A program made the position numbers and the translations under genes. 64,000 nt of DNA from Loxodes magnus. Lineage: Eukaryota; Ciliophora; Karyorelictea; Loxodida; Loxodidae. The notes beneath the pieces are model-generated. The model was not told the DNA's origin. It was given only the letters and a program-made list of their open reading frames with translations, and searched no databases. The stretch is taken from the NCBI GenBank assembly GCA_946699065.1, contig CAMPDV010000012.1:1612001-1676000 (forward strand), read 5' to 3'. This document shows, in pieces, positions 1-12,783 of this stretch; position 1 is the stretch's first letter; every line of letters begins with the position of its first letter.

Positions 1-1532
1 AGTTTACTCCTTTGAATCTAAAAATTTCTTGTTTAATGATTTCTATTTCTTAAGTAACTAAAGCTTTACCTATTTTTATATTTTGATACTTCTAATTTAA
101 GAACAAAGTAAGTATATTAATAATTAGCTTGATTAGAAACTAACTAAAGAATGGATAAAATTTACTTCTAGATAAACGCTTCCAGACGACATGCTTTGTG
201 GAGCAATTTCCTTATTAGAAAAATAAAAGGTTAAAGCTCAAGTTGAGAGTTAAACTCTTGGAACCAGTTTCCTAAGATAATGAATAAAGGTTATTTTTCA
301 CTTTCTCAGATCGAGTTAGGAAATAACTAGTTTTAAAGAGAGCTTCAAAGGTAATTGATTAGTCTAACTCTTCTTAATTTATGTATCTAAAATGATGAAA
401 AAATAAAGCACCTCTTTTCTCTTTGTAATCAATTATCTTCTCTTAATTTCCATTTTCCATTCTCTTATGAGTATTTCTTTCTCAACTTACCCCTAATATA
501 TTTACTTCCCAGAAAGTTACTCAATTAGTTTATTATAAATATCAGCACTTACTACTCTCAACTGAGTTTATAGCTAATTATATGCTTAAGTTTACAAAAC
601 TTTAGCATCTACATTTCTTATCTTCTTTAAGTTCGCGTTAGCTGAAAATAATAACAAACTTAAAATGAGAACTAAATAAAAGAAGTCTATAAGCTAAAAC
701 ATTTAATTCATAGCTAAAGAAAATCTTTTTTTACTTCTAGTTAAACATTAATTATAGCTAGTAAAGCCTCTTATATTGCTATTTGCTCAAGAGTTTTATT
801 TCATATCTTAAATGCTAAATCTAGAGCTTCATGGTAGAATAATGTTTTCTGATACTCTTATCAAACATTTGTATACCTGCCAAGTAATTTAATTATCTTA
901 TTCTGTTATAATTACTTTAATATAAAAGGCTTGATTAACTCAAAGAATGCCTTTCTCCTTATCTTTATAAATTTTTGATCCAAAGCTGGCAAATTTAAAG
1001 CTTAATACTTTAAGTTGTTTTTCTCTTCTTTTATTAATCAAACTTAGTTAGTCTGTGGTAAAATAAATAATTGCAACTTTTCAAAAAATGACAGTCAAAA
1101 GTAAATTAAAGGGTTTATAATAACTTAAAACCATATTTTGCTAGAGAAAATAAGAGAATGGTGATAATAAATAAATGCTTGAATTTCAAATTTATATCAG
1201 AAAAGAAAAAAGACAGATAAATAGGGAAAAAAGAAAGATAGATTAGAGTAATGCAAATAGAAGTTTGTTTATAAGTATTCCTTTTTATTAAAAAAGATAA
1301 AATGCTAATGTGCTGGTTGTGTAAGATTCTAAGTACTAACATAGAGGTATATGATCCTATATATTTTGTGAAATTGAAGATTTTTATGGTAGGAGAATAG
1401 ATAATTTAGTAGTTTATGTCTAAAAAAGATCAAAAAGAACGGAAATAAGAGAAGATTATGGACTAAAAGGCGCAAATCACGCTTCTCAAAAAAAGTAAGA
1501 TGAAGTTAAAAAAGAAAGTAGATATTTGAGCT
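1..1532. repeat. Left arm of a long inverted repeat (partner 35578-37109)
   Basis: The arm is the reverse complement of 35578-37109. The paired coordinates sum to about 37110 all along it, so there is essentially no net indel, and only scattered base differences were seen (for example near 30, 545, 630 and 768). By eye identity is about 98%. Homology stops abruptly near 1532/35578. The arm may extend beyond the left window edge. It contains a short open frame (1115-1342, minus) that is simply copied at 35768-35995 plus; nothing marks it as a gene. Confidence 0.93.
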
Positions 1533-2052
1533 TAGCAATAAAACCAATGCTACCAAACATAGATATATTAGGAATAGATGCAATTAGTAAGCTCTGAATC
1601 TATATAAAACTGTGTAAGTTTTAAAGACATTAAAATAGTTTTTAGGAGCTTAGTTAGTGAATCCTAGCAATTTAAGCTTAACTTTGAGATATAAAATTCT
1701 TAATTAGTTTAAGTTTCACTCTCTTAAACATTTTTCTAAAATAGCTTTTCCTTAAATTAATGTACTTTGAGGTGTTTTTAAATAAATGCTTTTATACTGT
1801 TTAGTTGGTTGATTCATCAAAATAATAATCTGCTTATAATTCTATTTTTATAGCAAGTTCTTATAAATTTGTAGATAGATGGATAAAATTTCAGTCTAGT
1901 TTATATGTTGATTCTTTTTAAATAAATAAACAAAATCATCATCAAAACAAGTTTAGTTTACTATGAGTTTGAGAGTAATTGCTATAACAACTTAAAAGAT
2001 AATTAAATGAATAAACATGAAAACGATTTAATTGCTTGATGTAAAATACATT
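1533..2052. other. AT-rich spacer, nothing recognised
   Basis: No motif, conserved frame, RNA-like island or repeat was recognised here. All frames are uninformative because TAA, TAG and probably TGA can be sense. Confidence 0.5.
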
Positions 2053-2140
2053 AGAAGGAGAAATTTAGATAGCTAGAGGAAGAAATTTAGATAGCAAAAG
2101 AAGAAATTTAGATAGCTAGAGGAAGAAATTTAGATAGCAA
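2053..2140. repeat. Short tandem repeat, about 21-bp unit, four copies
   Basis: Four copies share the core gaaatttagatagc, alternating between two spacers (tagagga and aaaagaa), so the higher-order period is about 42 bp. This looks like a minisatellite. No gene is evident around it. Confidence 0.85.
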
Positions 2141-5100
2141 AAAAATTTAATGATCTAATACTTAGAGTCAATTATTAACAATTTTTGCAGATATAAATAC
2201 AGCTTACGAAGACAAAGCATGCTAATATATAGGATACTAGCATAAGTCTTCCTTTACTTGAAAATTTTGAAAACGGATACTTGGATTTTAGTAATTGATA
2301 ATTATTTTTCCTAATTTTCAATTTCAAGTTTATTTTAGACTGGTAAAAATCTTTTTAATGGCTTTAAAAAATAGAAGAAAGGAGATAATATTAGAAGCTA
2401 TTTATCGATAGTATCCAAACTAAATATATTAAATACATAGGTAAGGCAATCAAACTCGCTTTATTAACTTTATTTGCTATACCTCTTAAAATTTAATTAT
2501 GCTTTATTTTGCGCTAACTTAGAATGTGAGTTATTTAAATATGAAACTGTTCTTAACTTTAATATACTTGAATCTAAAGATTGGCTTTAACCCTACTAAA
2601 TCATTATTCTAATTTTTAACTTTAAAATATAGCAAAAGAAGATATGAAGAAGTGAAAAGTATCTTCAGAGATTTAATTATTGAATATAGAAGCTAATGCT
2701 TGAGATAAGATAATGAAATTATTATTTACAAGCAATCAAATCATTAGTACAGGCAAGATTGTAGACATATGTAGTTTTTCTTTCGTTTTTTAAAACTTTT
2801 ATAGATTGGTTTCTAGGGCTATTTTTCTAATCATTTTGAGTATTTATTTATTATTAAAAGCCCACTCTATCTGAAACTGAAAGTAGATCCTAACTTCATA
2901 TAAAGTTTGGAAATGCATACAGAAACTAAGCTAATTGAATGCTTTAATAATCAATCAATAAGAAGGCAAATATTTTCTGCTTCTATTCATGTTTTGATAT
3001 TGATTCACTTAGGTATGAGACTCTTATTGACTAATCTAAATATTAAGCAATTATAAACTCACAAGATCTTAGTACTTCTTAGTCATTTATTTTAACTAGA
3101 AAGCTATAAAGCCTAAGCAAATTAATTATTTAGTAGTACACATATATTTAAAATTGAGCTTCTAAAATATAAAGGTGGCAAATATAATAAAATTTGTTTT
3201 TCTATTAAATAGAATAAATAACATAGATATTTAAGCTAAGAAGAGAAAAATAAATCTTTATTGTTCTGCTAAAAATTAATAATGGGAAGAAAGATCAGCA
3301 GTATCACTCTAAGTAATTAGAGCAAGAAGTAAATTAACTTTAATTGTGATAGCAAATTAAATAAATAATGTATTTCATCTCTTTCTTATTATTTTAATTA
3401 ATTGCATATATCTTTAGGAATGATTAAAGAATTATATCCAAAAGGACTTGGAGGTTTTAATTTAATCTCTTTTCCTTAATAATTTTACAATATATAGTGA
3501 TTTAAATAGGATCCTATTGTGTCTTTTGGGATATGATATATTTTCTCAAAGTAGTTACTAATTATATTTATTAACACCTTTTATTGAAGAAAAGAGTTTG
3601 AAAACGCTATATAATTATCTTCTCTTTAATTTTTAATTATATAATTGTGTGATTTTAACATAGTAATTCAATCTAAAGTTCTAAAAGATATCAAAGCATC
3701 TAACTTTCTTTAGCCACTTCAATTAAAATTACTATATCTTATCTCAATATTTTAAATTTAGAGTTTACTTAAATAAATTTAGTTATAACCTTAAAAACTT
3801 ATTTATCAAGCAGAAATAGATCTTTACCTTTAAATGAAATTTTATAGCTAGACAATTGAAAAATGTTTAGATTGCTAAATTTTCTATCTTTAATGAAATT
3901 AGATTTATTTTAATATTGGTTAAAACTTAAACTGAACTAGCAAATACTCTTTTAGTTGAAATTCTAATTTAAATCTAAATTTTTTCTTCTTAAGATGTTC
4001 AGCAATTTAGTAGTAAAATATTAGGATGCATGCTTTATTTATCTCTAATTTAAAAGGATTTTTGAATATCTAGTCATAATTAAAATAATATTAGCAACTT
4101 TTTAGTTTCCTAGTTTAACGAATAAGAGATAGAATAGCAACAATTTGATAGAAGATCAATAGTAATTTATCTTTGATATTTGTTTAAGTTCAAATTTCTT
4201 AAATAAAGCAGTTATGCATCATATAATCTTTAAAAATAGTTAAAAATGTTTAACCTTTGGAAGATTATGAGACTGCTATAGTTTTGAATAGTAGATTACA
4301 TTGATATCCTTATTGATATAATTATAATAAGATCTTAACTAAATTAATTAATATAGATTCATCCAATAGTAGTTTTAATAACTTATAAAGCTATTAAATA
4401 TACAAATTCTCATTAATGCTAGGTTATGATTGTGGCTCTATTGGTTAGCTAGCTATTAATTGTAAATCTATTTTGTTAAGTTTATTCCTTTTTTTAAATA
4501 AGCTTTAAATTAAATAAGCAAGCTTTAGTAGAATTGCTTAATTAAAAAATTATTAAGCTTCTTTCATTTAACTAAGAAATCTACTTCTTTTATACCATAA
4601 ACCTTTTTATTGTTATGATCTATAGCCACCGCTTAATTTAAAAAGAGCAAGATTCTGCATATATAAAAATACCATAAAGATTTATTATCTACACGAACTT
4701 AAAGTAAAATACGAAAGATTAAAGAAATTTATTTAAATTGAACTATAAATAGTTATTTCAGCTTTATTTTCCTTATAAAGCATTAGCTTAATATTTTATA
4801 AACTAAACTAATAATACATACAATAAAATCAATTACTCAACTAATTAAGATCATGTTTCAAAGTATTAATGGCAGCATCTTTATCTTAAACTTCATTAGA
4901 TAATAATCAATTTTTTATTAAATATGAAATAGAAGAAGGAAAATTTTCTGCTTTTTTAAGAAAAATATCAAAATTCACATATCTTTCAAAGGTGAGTACT
5001 CACTTAAACATCATATCTATTGAAATTTAATGAATTTGTTTTATACCCTTTAGTTTAAAGAAATATACCTATAAACATAATCATTATTAAAAAAGATCTT

Positions 5101-8100
5101 TAGAGTTGCTTAAAGTTTTAAAATCTCAATTAGAGATATTTCTAAATCTTAAAAGTTCTTAAGTAATTTAGCTTTCTTTCTATTGCTTAGCATTCTAATT
5201 TAAGTTGAATATTCCCTTACTTGAAATAAATTCTTAGATGTGAATGGATTTTTTTTAATATGCTTATTTAAAGATGAGGTATCTTTTAATCCTCTTTTAG
5301 GATTATGTAATTTATAACTAAGATTATTTTTCCTTTTATTCTAAATTTATTGTTATTTATAAATTTTTTTCTGGAATTTTTCATCTTTAACTAAGGATAC
5401 TTTTATTTAGTCAATTTATTCTGTGCTTATGAGTGAAATCTAATTTTAAGTTCTTGATATAAATCTTTATTTTATATCTAATAGATTAATTATAGTGTTC
5501 TTATTATAATTCAATTCAAAGCCTCTATTTTTTTTTATCTAAGCTACTTATATTTTTCATTTAGATAAGTAGAAGTTTTATTTAGTTTAAATTTCTTAAA
5601 TGATAAGCATTATTTTTCTATTTCTATGATAGCTTAATACTCTAACCCTTATAGACTTCTCACTGTTCTTTAATATTATTTATAAAGCTTTAGTGAGTAT
5701 ATATAACTGGAATAAGTCAAGTATAGGTTAAAGTTGAGCTTTAAAAGTTAATTTTTGATATTTATCTATTACTTATATATCTAAATCCCTATGACTCACA
5801 TTATGCTTTCATAGTTCTCTTTTTTAACTTTTAAGGGAAAAATGTTTAGTCTTTATAAATTGAAATACCTTATACCTTTTTAGATAGTAAGTTCAATATA
5901 ATAATACTTTGTATTTTATTTTAGGATTTTTATGAGGTTTGAATAAATAAAGTTCCTCTACTATTTTTTATTTTTCATAATTTGAGAATATAAAATAGAG
6001 AGAACTATAAGTAAGGCGATTCTGCTATTTTAAGGAGATCACTTTATTTTATAAAACTCCAATTTGAATTATAATAAGCACTTAGATTATTAAAGCAGAA
6101 CTAAAAATGTAAGAGTAGAGAGGAACTTTTATTTTATTAGCTTCTTTTCTTTATAAAATCAAAATTTAGATTATCATTATCAAAAATCTTCAGAATTGTT
6201 ATATTTCCTTATTTAAAAAAAGTTTAAAACTATTTAACTTAAATAAAGCCAGTCAAATATTATATCATCTTAAAAATTAAATAATTGTTTATAGAAAGAA
6301 GATTGTGGACTAAATAAGTATTTTACTTAAATAGCTAGAAAAATATAAAGAGAAGCCTAAAGATATCTAAAATAACTTAAATAATAAATTACTTATGCTA
6401 ATTTAAAAAAGTAAGCTTCATTTGTAAACGTTTGCTTCTCATGCAATTTATTATTAATCTTGCTGATGCTTAATTCTTAGCTCTTTCTTTTTAAATAAAT
6501 TTTTTTTTAAAGATTTTTTCCTTTATTTTAAGTTTCTTTTTATATTGTTGTAAAATTGAATTTTAGACTTATGAATTTTCTTACAAAAGATAATAATATT
6601 TTTAAAGTAGATTTTATTCCACTATAAACTTATTTAGTTCTAGAGACTATTAATATTAAATATTTTCTAAAGGAAATTAAATTTCATCTGTTGTACTTAT
6701 TTATTTTTCTTCTTTCTAAGTTTTTTCATCTTAGTTATCAGCCTATATAAATAAAAAACCTTTATATTGAAGAATCGTTCCTACTTTTATCTTCCATGTC
6801 TCTAATAATAGCATTAAGGACTAGATCTTTATTCAAGCAAAATTTTTATTTTCTAAATCAGATATTATTTTCATCTCTTTAACTCAGAAAATTTGAACAT
6901 ATTTTATGACCTTTCCTCTAAATCTTAATAATTTTATCTCGCTATTTAGCCTTTAATTTTCTTTTACTCTTAATTTTAATTTTATTCCTATTTTTATCTA
7001 TCAATAGAGATATCTTCTAATGCTTTTAATAATCACTAAAGAGCTTTTAGATATTTATTTGCTATTAAATAAAAAATGTACTAGTTATATTTTTGTTATA
7101 AAGCTCTACTAGAATTTTTAACAAACTTTAACTTAATCTAGTGTAATTGACTTTTATAAAGGATTTGTTTTACTCAAGTATTAGCATCTTACTTTAGCTT
7201 ACATTTTATTTTATTTATTAGTCAGTTTTAAATAAGCATTTTTAAGCTATACATTCAATTTAATTTCTAAGCTTTATTAAGCTAATTTATTGAACAATTT
7301 TAGAAGTTAAAGTTTCTATAAAATTATAATTCTGACCTTTTATAAATAGCTAGTTGCATATAGCTAGATTATTTATAAGCTATTATAATAACTTTAAAAA
7401 TAACTAGAATAAAGGCTAATTAATTATTAGTTTTCTAATATAGCTAAATAAAAATCTTTATTACCATGAAATATTTTAATTTTATTTATTATTTACTAAC
7501 TTCAGAAGCATTTCATTAGTCTTTTATTATATAAACCTAGGATTAATTTTGGAATTATTTCCTTCTTCAAATCTTTTCAAAAATTTACAAAATCAAGCAC
7601 GATTTTTTGATTATTTATAAATCAAAGAAATAAACTTTTTCGTCATCTTCTAGAAATTGTATTTTATCATATCTTTGGAAGGAAATGCTTAACTTTTTAA
7701 ATAAGTGTAGAACGAAAATAAATGATAATACTATAAAAATCTTAAAGATGTCTATTTGAACTTATGTAAAAGTGATAGAATTAATTAAGATGCATCTTAG
7801 AATTAGGAATAATTCTAAAATAAATAAATATAGTATCTACTAAAGAATTCAGTTCTATTGATCTTTATAATTGAGATAAAAAAAGTTATTACATTGATAA
7901 TTTTCTAAAATATTCAGATTATTTGTTTTTCTAGCAACTTAACTTTCAAGCTATCTTTTTGAAATTAAAATAATTTAGTTCATTTTTTACATTTTATATA
8001 GTTTAATTTATGTGATAAGTGTGAATTTTAATTGGAAGCATTTAATGAATAATTGATTAAAAAATTGTTTTAAATAAATAGAGTTAATTATATCTTAATT

Positions 8101-8136
8101 ATCGTTTTTAGTTAAAATCATATAAATAAATAAAGA
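2141..8136. other. Long AT-rich spacer, nothing recognised
   Basis: About 6 kb of very AT-rich sequence with many homopolymer runs. I saw no Cys-rich repeats, zinc knuckle, GC-rich RNA-like island or similarity to other parts of the window. It may hold old degenerate elements that cannot be recognised by eye. Confidence 0.5.
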
Positions 8137-8178
8137 TGATTATAGAGCGCGTAGCACCTCGTTGACGCACAGCTCTTT
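8137..8178 (+). repeat. Left terminal inverted repeat
   Basis: Begins TGATTATAGAGCGCG. Paired with 14058-14100 on the other strand, identical for the outer 21 bases, then with a few substitutions and one 1-base gap. The repeat itself can fold: GAGC pairs with GCTC and GCGT with ACGC across a 12-base loop. It is strikingly GC-rich compared with its flanks. Confidence 0.85.
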
Positions 8179-8246
8179 TATTATTAATATTTAATATTAA
8201 AAAAAGCGTTCTCATGCTTTTGATTTCATTCTATTCGTCCAATGAG

Positions 8247-8537
8247 TCACTTCAGCTTCTCCAAATGGGGATTCTTCTTATTAAAAATTATTCTTAAATC
8301 TTGAATAAAATGTTTCAGTCTTCTTGAATAAGGTCTAAATAAGAATTGTAAATAACCATTAGCAAGCCCGTCAGTCAAATTTTCATACTGCTAGAGAGAA
8401 TCCTCGGGCAAGTTAGGCTTGTCTCTTCTGAGCTTGTTCACCATTTCTTGTGGTGACATCTAGGGCGAGATTACTCGCAATGCAATATACACTACATCAA
8501 ATTACCTACTAGTTTTTCTGAAGCGGCCGTCATCCAT
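8247..8537 (-). CDS. Small hypothetical protein, 96 aa
   Basis: The ATG at 8537 opens a frame of 96 codons closed by TGA at 8247-8249. It contains three TAA/TAG codons read as Gln and no internal TGA. The composition is protein-like and much less AT-rich than the surroundings: a polar N-terminus (MDDGRFRKTS), a central stretch with MSPQEMVNKLRRDKPNLPED, then a basic, hydrophobic C-terminal half (FRPYSRRLKHFIQDLR). It lies just inside the left inverted repeat and reads toward it. If the terminal TGA is read as Trp, the frame could continue about 20 codons. I do not recognise the family. The isolated GC-rich patch and good composition support it, but there is no paralogue in the window to prove the frame. 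Confidence 0.45.
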
Positions 8538-8934
8538 TTTATATATAATAAATATAATATACATCTAATATTTATTTTACATACCAACAACTTCATTACT
8601 TTATTCTATGATTGTTCAAACTATTTCAAAGAAAAACTTTTTATTTATTTAAAAAATAAAATTAGACTAACTAAGATAAATGAGTCTATTTTTCATTATT
8701 ATTATAATCATTTAAAAAATTAAAAACTTTTTAATTTTATGTTTTATTCATTTATTTTGTTATAGATAACTGCAAATATTTATTCCAACTGAATTTTTTT
8801 CCTCTAAAGTGTTTATTTTTATATTAATTAGAAAAAAAGGAATTTTACTGTTATCTCTTTTAAGATCCAAAACGTCTTGTAGCTCATATCATTATTTATA
8901 TTTCATTTAAAATCCATTTACATGAAGAAAACAT

Positions 8935-9545
8935 TAAGTTCCATCTTCACTACATTATAAACAATTATTAAGTACTTCACTACAACTTTTACAAATTTCA
9001 TCACTGTTAATGTCTTATTCTGTACTAGGAAATTTAGCAGAACATTTATTTGTTTGATTCTAGTTTTCATAGAGTTAAACAATTAATAAATTTAGATTCT
9101 TGTTTATAAAATGTTTAGCAGTTCACATCTTAGCATTAATGAAAAATAAAATTATTTCTATATAGATTCCATCACTACATTTTGCACATTACTTTCCAAC
9201 CATGGAATAACTAAGACAATTAGAAAACACTTCATTGCATAGTTTGCATATTCTATCTTTTTTCTATTCTTATTAAGTAGATGGACAATTTATTTAGCAA
9301 GCTCCATCTATGCTTTAATAATAGTTTGTAATGCTTGAAAAGCAATTTGATACATCACTACATGTTTCGTATTAATCCATTGATGGTTCACATTTTTAGC
9401 ACTAAAGAAGGATTAGTAGAAGTTAATCAGAAATCAGATTATAATTAAAGTTATTATGAAGATAAGCTTGCTATTCTACAGTATTTATTAGTCTATTCAT
9501 AATATTAGTTACTATTACATCAAGACAACTGATACTAACTACTAA
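8935..9545 (-). pseudogene. Decayed fragment of a Cys-rich surface protein gene
   Basis: The minus strand translates to pieces that match the gene at 17568-21629: a region like its 17950-18050, then, after an internal deletion, CPSTQQ, KDRICKLCNEV, CAKCSDG and finally EVLNNCLQCSEDG. The order of the pieces is that of the intact gene. The reading frame changes at least twice (near 9130 and 9040), several family cysteines are lost, and both ends are missing. It is therefore a relic inserted between the inverted repeats at 8137 and 14100, in the opposite orientation to the intact copies. There are no signs that it is expressed. Confidence 0.8.
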
Positions 9546-9599
9546 GCAAAATTAGGTGAAAATAATAAAACATTACAATTAAATTAATGATTCACTTCA

Positions 9600-10300
9600 A
9601 AAAAATTTTGAGCCAATCCGTCTTATTATCATGATACTATAGTTTTCGATGAATTCGCTTTCGTTCAAAATCCCATTCAACTTCAGGTTGTACAAAATTT
9701 AAATAAACTATTTAAAGTATTTCCATTACAACTTTCATATTTTAATCAGAAAGTGATAGCCCGTGAAGTTTAAGAATTGACACTGGATCATAATGAAAAT
9801 CTGAGAAAAAGAAAAATTCATATTTACATAGAAAGCATAAGGACTATTAATACCAATGAGCTAAATAGTTTTAGGTTCTAACTTTTAGAAACTTAAAAAT
9901 AAAATTAAAAGAATAAACATTTATAAAAAGTAAAAATCAACATGAAGCAGGAAAATATTAATCTTGACTAAGAAATAAGATAAAAAAATAGAAGCAGTCT
10001 TAAATTATATAGAATAATAGCAAACCTAAATGATAAATTAAGCAGTACCAATAAAAAAGAAAGAATTTAAATAATAGTAAACATTTTCAAGAAGAAATAC
10101 TAAATCTATAATAGCTCATGATACCTTTAGAGAAATTGCAAGTGAAATAATAATTTACATAAGAAGATTTGGAAGGATCTTAACTATCTTTTGCCCAAAA
10201 GGTGATTGAAAACTATGAAAGAAGAAATTTAATAAATAGACATAACATAAACTTAGAATTGAACTAGTTTTAAACTAGGGAATCAGGAGACCTGATCGCT
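9600..10300 (+). other. Possible coding stretch, frame unresolved
   Basis: The plus strand gives protein-like runs in more than one frame: from about 9635 a run including TIVFDEFAFVQNPIQLQVV, and from about 10120 another including DLEGSQLSFAQKVIENYE. The runs are in different frames, so either tiny introns or frame breaks separate them, or one is a shadow. No family was recognised. With almost no stop codons in this code, naturalness of composition is weak evidence, hence the low confidence. Confidence 0.3.
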
Positions 10301-10734
10301 ACTCGCGGAGAGAACTTTTTAAAGAAAAATCTTATTTTCTTAGAAAGCCTTTTAATTTATTTTATCTATCAAACTTTGCTACTGGTAAATAAAAGATATT
10401 AAATAGAGGAAAACATAAGCAAGTTAATTTTTTTAATTCTAAATTAATTATTCTATTTAGAGAAAACTCAAAAAGTTCAACAGCTACCATATTCCTAAAA
10501 TACTTATATAAATTAGAATTGCCCATTGCTGGAAAAATTGTTGTTCGTTAATTTAAATTAAATAGCTTTTTCTTACGTTATTATCTCAACTTTATACACA
10601 TTATTATCATTTTGATATCTAAAATTATTAAACTTAATAAATAGTGCTTTTGTAATTTTAGAGTGGAAAATTAGACTTTTAATTAATAATTATTATATTA
10701 ATCATATTAGGTTTTAAAAAATAATAATTGAAAA

Positions 10735-11018
10735 GATGGTGGAACTTAGAATGATCTTCGTGACAACACTTTCTGGTTTTATGGCTAGGAACTAGTTCCT
10801 TTCCTGTCGCTGAGAAAGTCCCTGATCAGAGTCATTTTCTGAAGGGAACACTGTCTTTGAGATTATCCGCTCTTGGTAGGGGCTTGAAGACTGGCTGCTC
10901 ATAGCGATGGAGCTCCCTAGTAGCTGTGCCTGGAACACAACAGGATATCCCCGTTATTCCATAAAAAGAGAGCGTTGGGTCGTGCAATCGGAAAGGAGTT
11001 TCCGGTCTCAAAACTTTT
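10735..11018 (+). ncRNA. Structured RNA gene, possibly RNase MRP/P-like
   Basis: A sharply bounded island of about 50% GC in sequence that is otherwise about 80% AT. It ends with a stem-loop (cggaaa...tttccg, 10989-11004) followed by a T6 run at 11015-11020, as in an RNA polymerase III transcript. Segments recall RNase MRP/P RNA: gagaaagtccc at 10812-10822 resembles conserved region I, and gagctccctagtagctgtgcc at 10910-10930 resembles the 3' conserved block of MRP RNA (human AGCUCCCUCUAGUUACGCAGG). Translation gives no convincing protein. I have not folded the whole molecule, so the class is tentative; an unrelated Pol III RNA is possible. Confidence 0.55.
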
Positions 11019-11020
11019 TT
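11015..11020 (+). terminator. Pol III-type T-run terminator
   Basis: Six T residues directly after the final stem-loop of the structured RNA island. This is the usual end signal of RNA polymerase III genes. Confidence 0.5.
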
Positions 11021-11782
11021 AGTTGAAATTAATTAATTAATTAGGTTTTAAAAAATTAATTTAACATCTTCTTTATTTAAGCCAATTTCAAGGCTGCTTT
11101 ATGTTTTTATGAATGGCTATAACTATATTAGAAAAGAAGCCAACATAATTATTTTCTAATCTATATATTTTATTTAAAAGTGAATAACAGGATATTACAT
11201 AAATGAAATGGTAAGCTTAAAGCAAAATAACTACACTAAAAAATTTAAAAAATATGAATTTCTAGATATTAATATACGATTTATAAGCTATGCTTTAGAT
11301 GCTATATATCATACTAATAACTAATATATTAATAATAATAATAAATATGAACATATATTTATAAAACTTATATCTAGATTTTAACTCGTTAGCTATAATA
11401 ACTTGCTACTAGATCATCAAAGTAAAATTAATTTCGTTAATATTAATAATTTTAAGAAGTTAATTATTAGAGTACTGTGACTTAATCGATTCATTTTCTA
11501 TTAACTTTACTTTAAGAATAATTTGAATTTTATTCTCTTGATATTTTATTTCTATATTTTTCTAAATAAGAAAATCAATATTAACACTTAAATCTTATAT
11601 CTCATTCTTTAAGCTTACACAGAAACCATGGAAGAATATTTTATCTATAAACAGGGTATTAATGTTTCCTTTTAGTATATAATGAAGATGTATTATATTT
11701 ATTTATCCTGATGTTCTTAATTATGCTTATAAATCAAATATAGATTGTTGTTTAGAATTTCAGATATTATATTATCTTTTAT
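11021..11782. other. AT-rich spacer, nothing recognised
   Basis: Spacer between the structured RNA and the zinc-knuckle gene. It includes short TTAATTAA-type runs; no gene or RNA was recognised. Confidence 0.5.
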
Positions 11783-11797
11783 ATTGGAGACTAAAAA
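11783..11797 (+). repeat. 15-bp direct repeat flanking the zinc-knuckle gene (left copy)
   Basis: attggagactaaaaa here is identical to 12784-12798. The left copy ends 13 bp before the start codon and the right copy lies 38 bp after the stop. It may be a promoter/3'-processing element or a duplication from insertion. Confidence 0.6.
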
Positions 11798-11810
11798 TAA
11801 AAAAAGGAAA

Positions 11811-12746
11811 ATGGAATAAAGTTTCAGGAAAGGCTTCTATACCACCTCTTCCTAAGCCAAAAAGGAAGAGAGGAAGCAGGAAACTATCTCTTCTCTGTCT
11901 TCTTAATAATAACCTTAATCTTCTTCTTAATAAAAACCTGAAACTTAACAAGATTAACAAAAGATAACCTTAAAGACAGCCCATACGGAAACCCCAACCT
12001 CAAGTGAAAAACAGAGGAAGCAGATGAAGTCTGCTCTCCACCAGGAGGTCTCTTAATTTAATCCTTCTGGCCAGATGAGCATGGAATAGCTCATAAAAGT
12101 AGTACTAAACCTCCAGGAAGAGGTTAAAAAGCTTCGCAAGGAGAACACGAAGTTGACGGAGCTGATCTCTCATGGAATTTAAGATACACTTGATCTTAGA
12201 ATGGCCAATTAGGAGAGGGAACTCGACGCTCTTTGGAATTACTAACGAGAGTAATTTAGTTAGACGAACTCCTAAGGGCAAAAGATTCAAGACTAGAGCT
12301 AGCAGATCGAAAATATCTTACAAAGTCAGAAAAGCTTCCAAATTTAGCAAATTCCATTGGAGTAAATTCAATCTGATAAGATGGAGATCGAGAAGAATCC
12401 TTAAGTTAAGATGAAAACTAATCAAAAACCTCGGATTGTGAAACTGTGCTACTATTGTAAAAGTAAATGGCACAAATGGAAGAACTTCGGTGAGTTTCGT
12501 AAAGTAAAAGAAATTAAATGGAAAAAACAAGTCTAGCAAAGAATAAGAAAGAGCAAGAACCAAATCTAATGTAGAACAAATGGAGAAGTCTACAGATTGA
12601 AAAGTAACCTTGAACTGGAAGAATTTGGAGATAGAGTTAAAATAAAATATAGTGGGAGATGAAAGATCAGAGGAGCAAGACTCAAGAATCCTAGAACTAG
12701 AAACAAGCAAGATAAAGATAACTTTAAAACTTCTTTTTAGTGGTGA
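11811..12746 (+). CDS. Gag-like coiled-coil protein with degenerate CCHC zinc knuckle
   Basis: ATG at 11811, TGA at 12744-12746, 311 residues, with TAA/TAG as Gln and one internal TGA (12660-12662) best read as Trp. The N-terminal 90 residues are Gln/Ser/Lys-rich and disordered. Residues about 90-200 form heptad-rich coiled coil (for example LQEEVKKLRKENTKLTELI). Near residue 222 is CYYCKSKWHKWKNF, a C-x2-C-x4-H-x4-[C] zinc knuckle whose last ligand is Phe (TTC for TGC), so metal binding may be lost. A basic tail follows. The segment KMEIEK before the knuckle is shared with the protein at 21738-22588. The coiled coil plus knuckle resembles Gag or nucleic-acid-binding proteins of retroelements, but no reverse transcriptase, integrase or protease is nearby. 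Confidence 0.75.
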
Positions 12747-12783
12747 CTAATTGGCGCCACAAAACAATTTAAATAAAATTATT

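Noticed and set aside
1115..1342. 75-codon open frame duplicated in the inverted repeat
   Set aside because: Its second copy exists only because the whole 1.5-kb arm is copied; the diverged third copy near 55.2 kb does not keep the frame, and composition is that of plain AT-rich spacer.
12172..12414. Standard-code open frame on the plus strand, and 12318-12710 on the minus strand
   Set aside because: Both are shadows of the zinc-knuckle gene at 11811-12746, which is open in another frame with TAA/TAG as Gln and carries the recognisable motifs.
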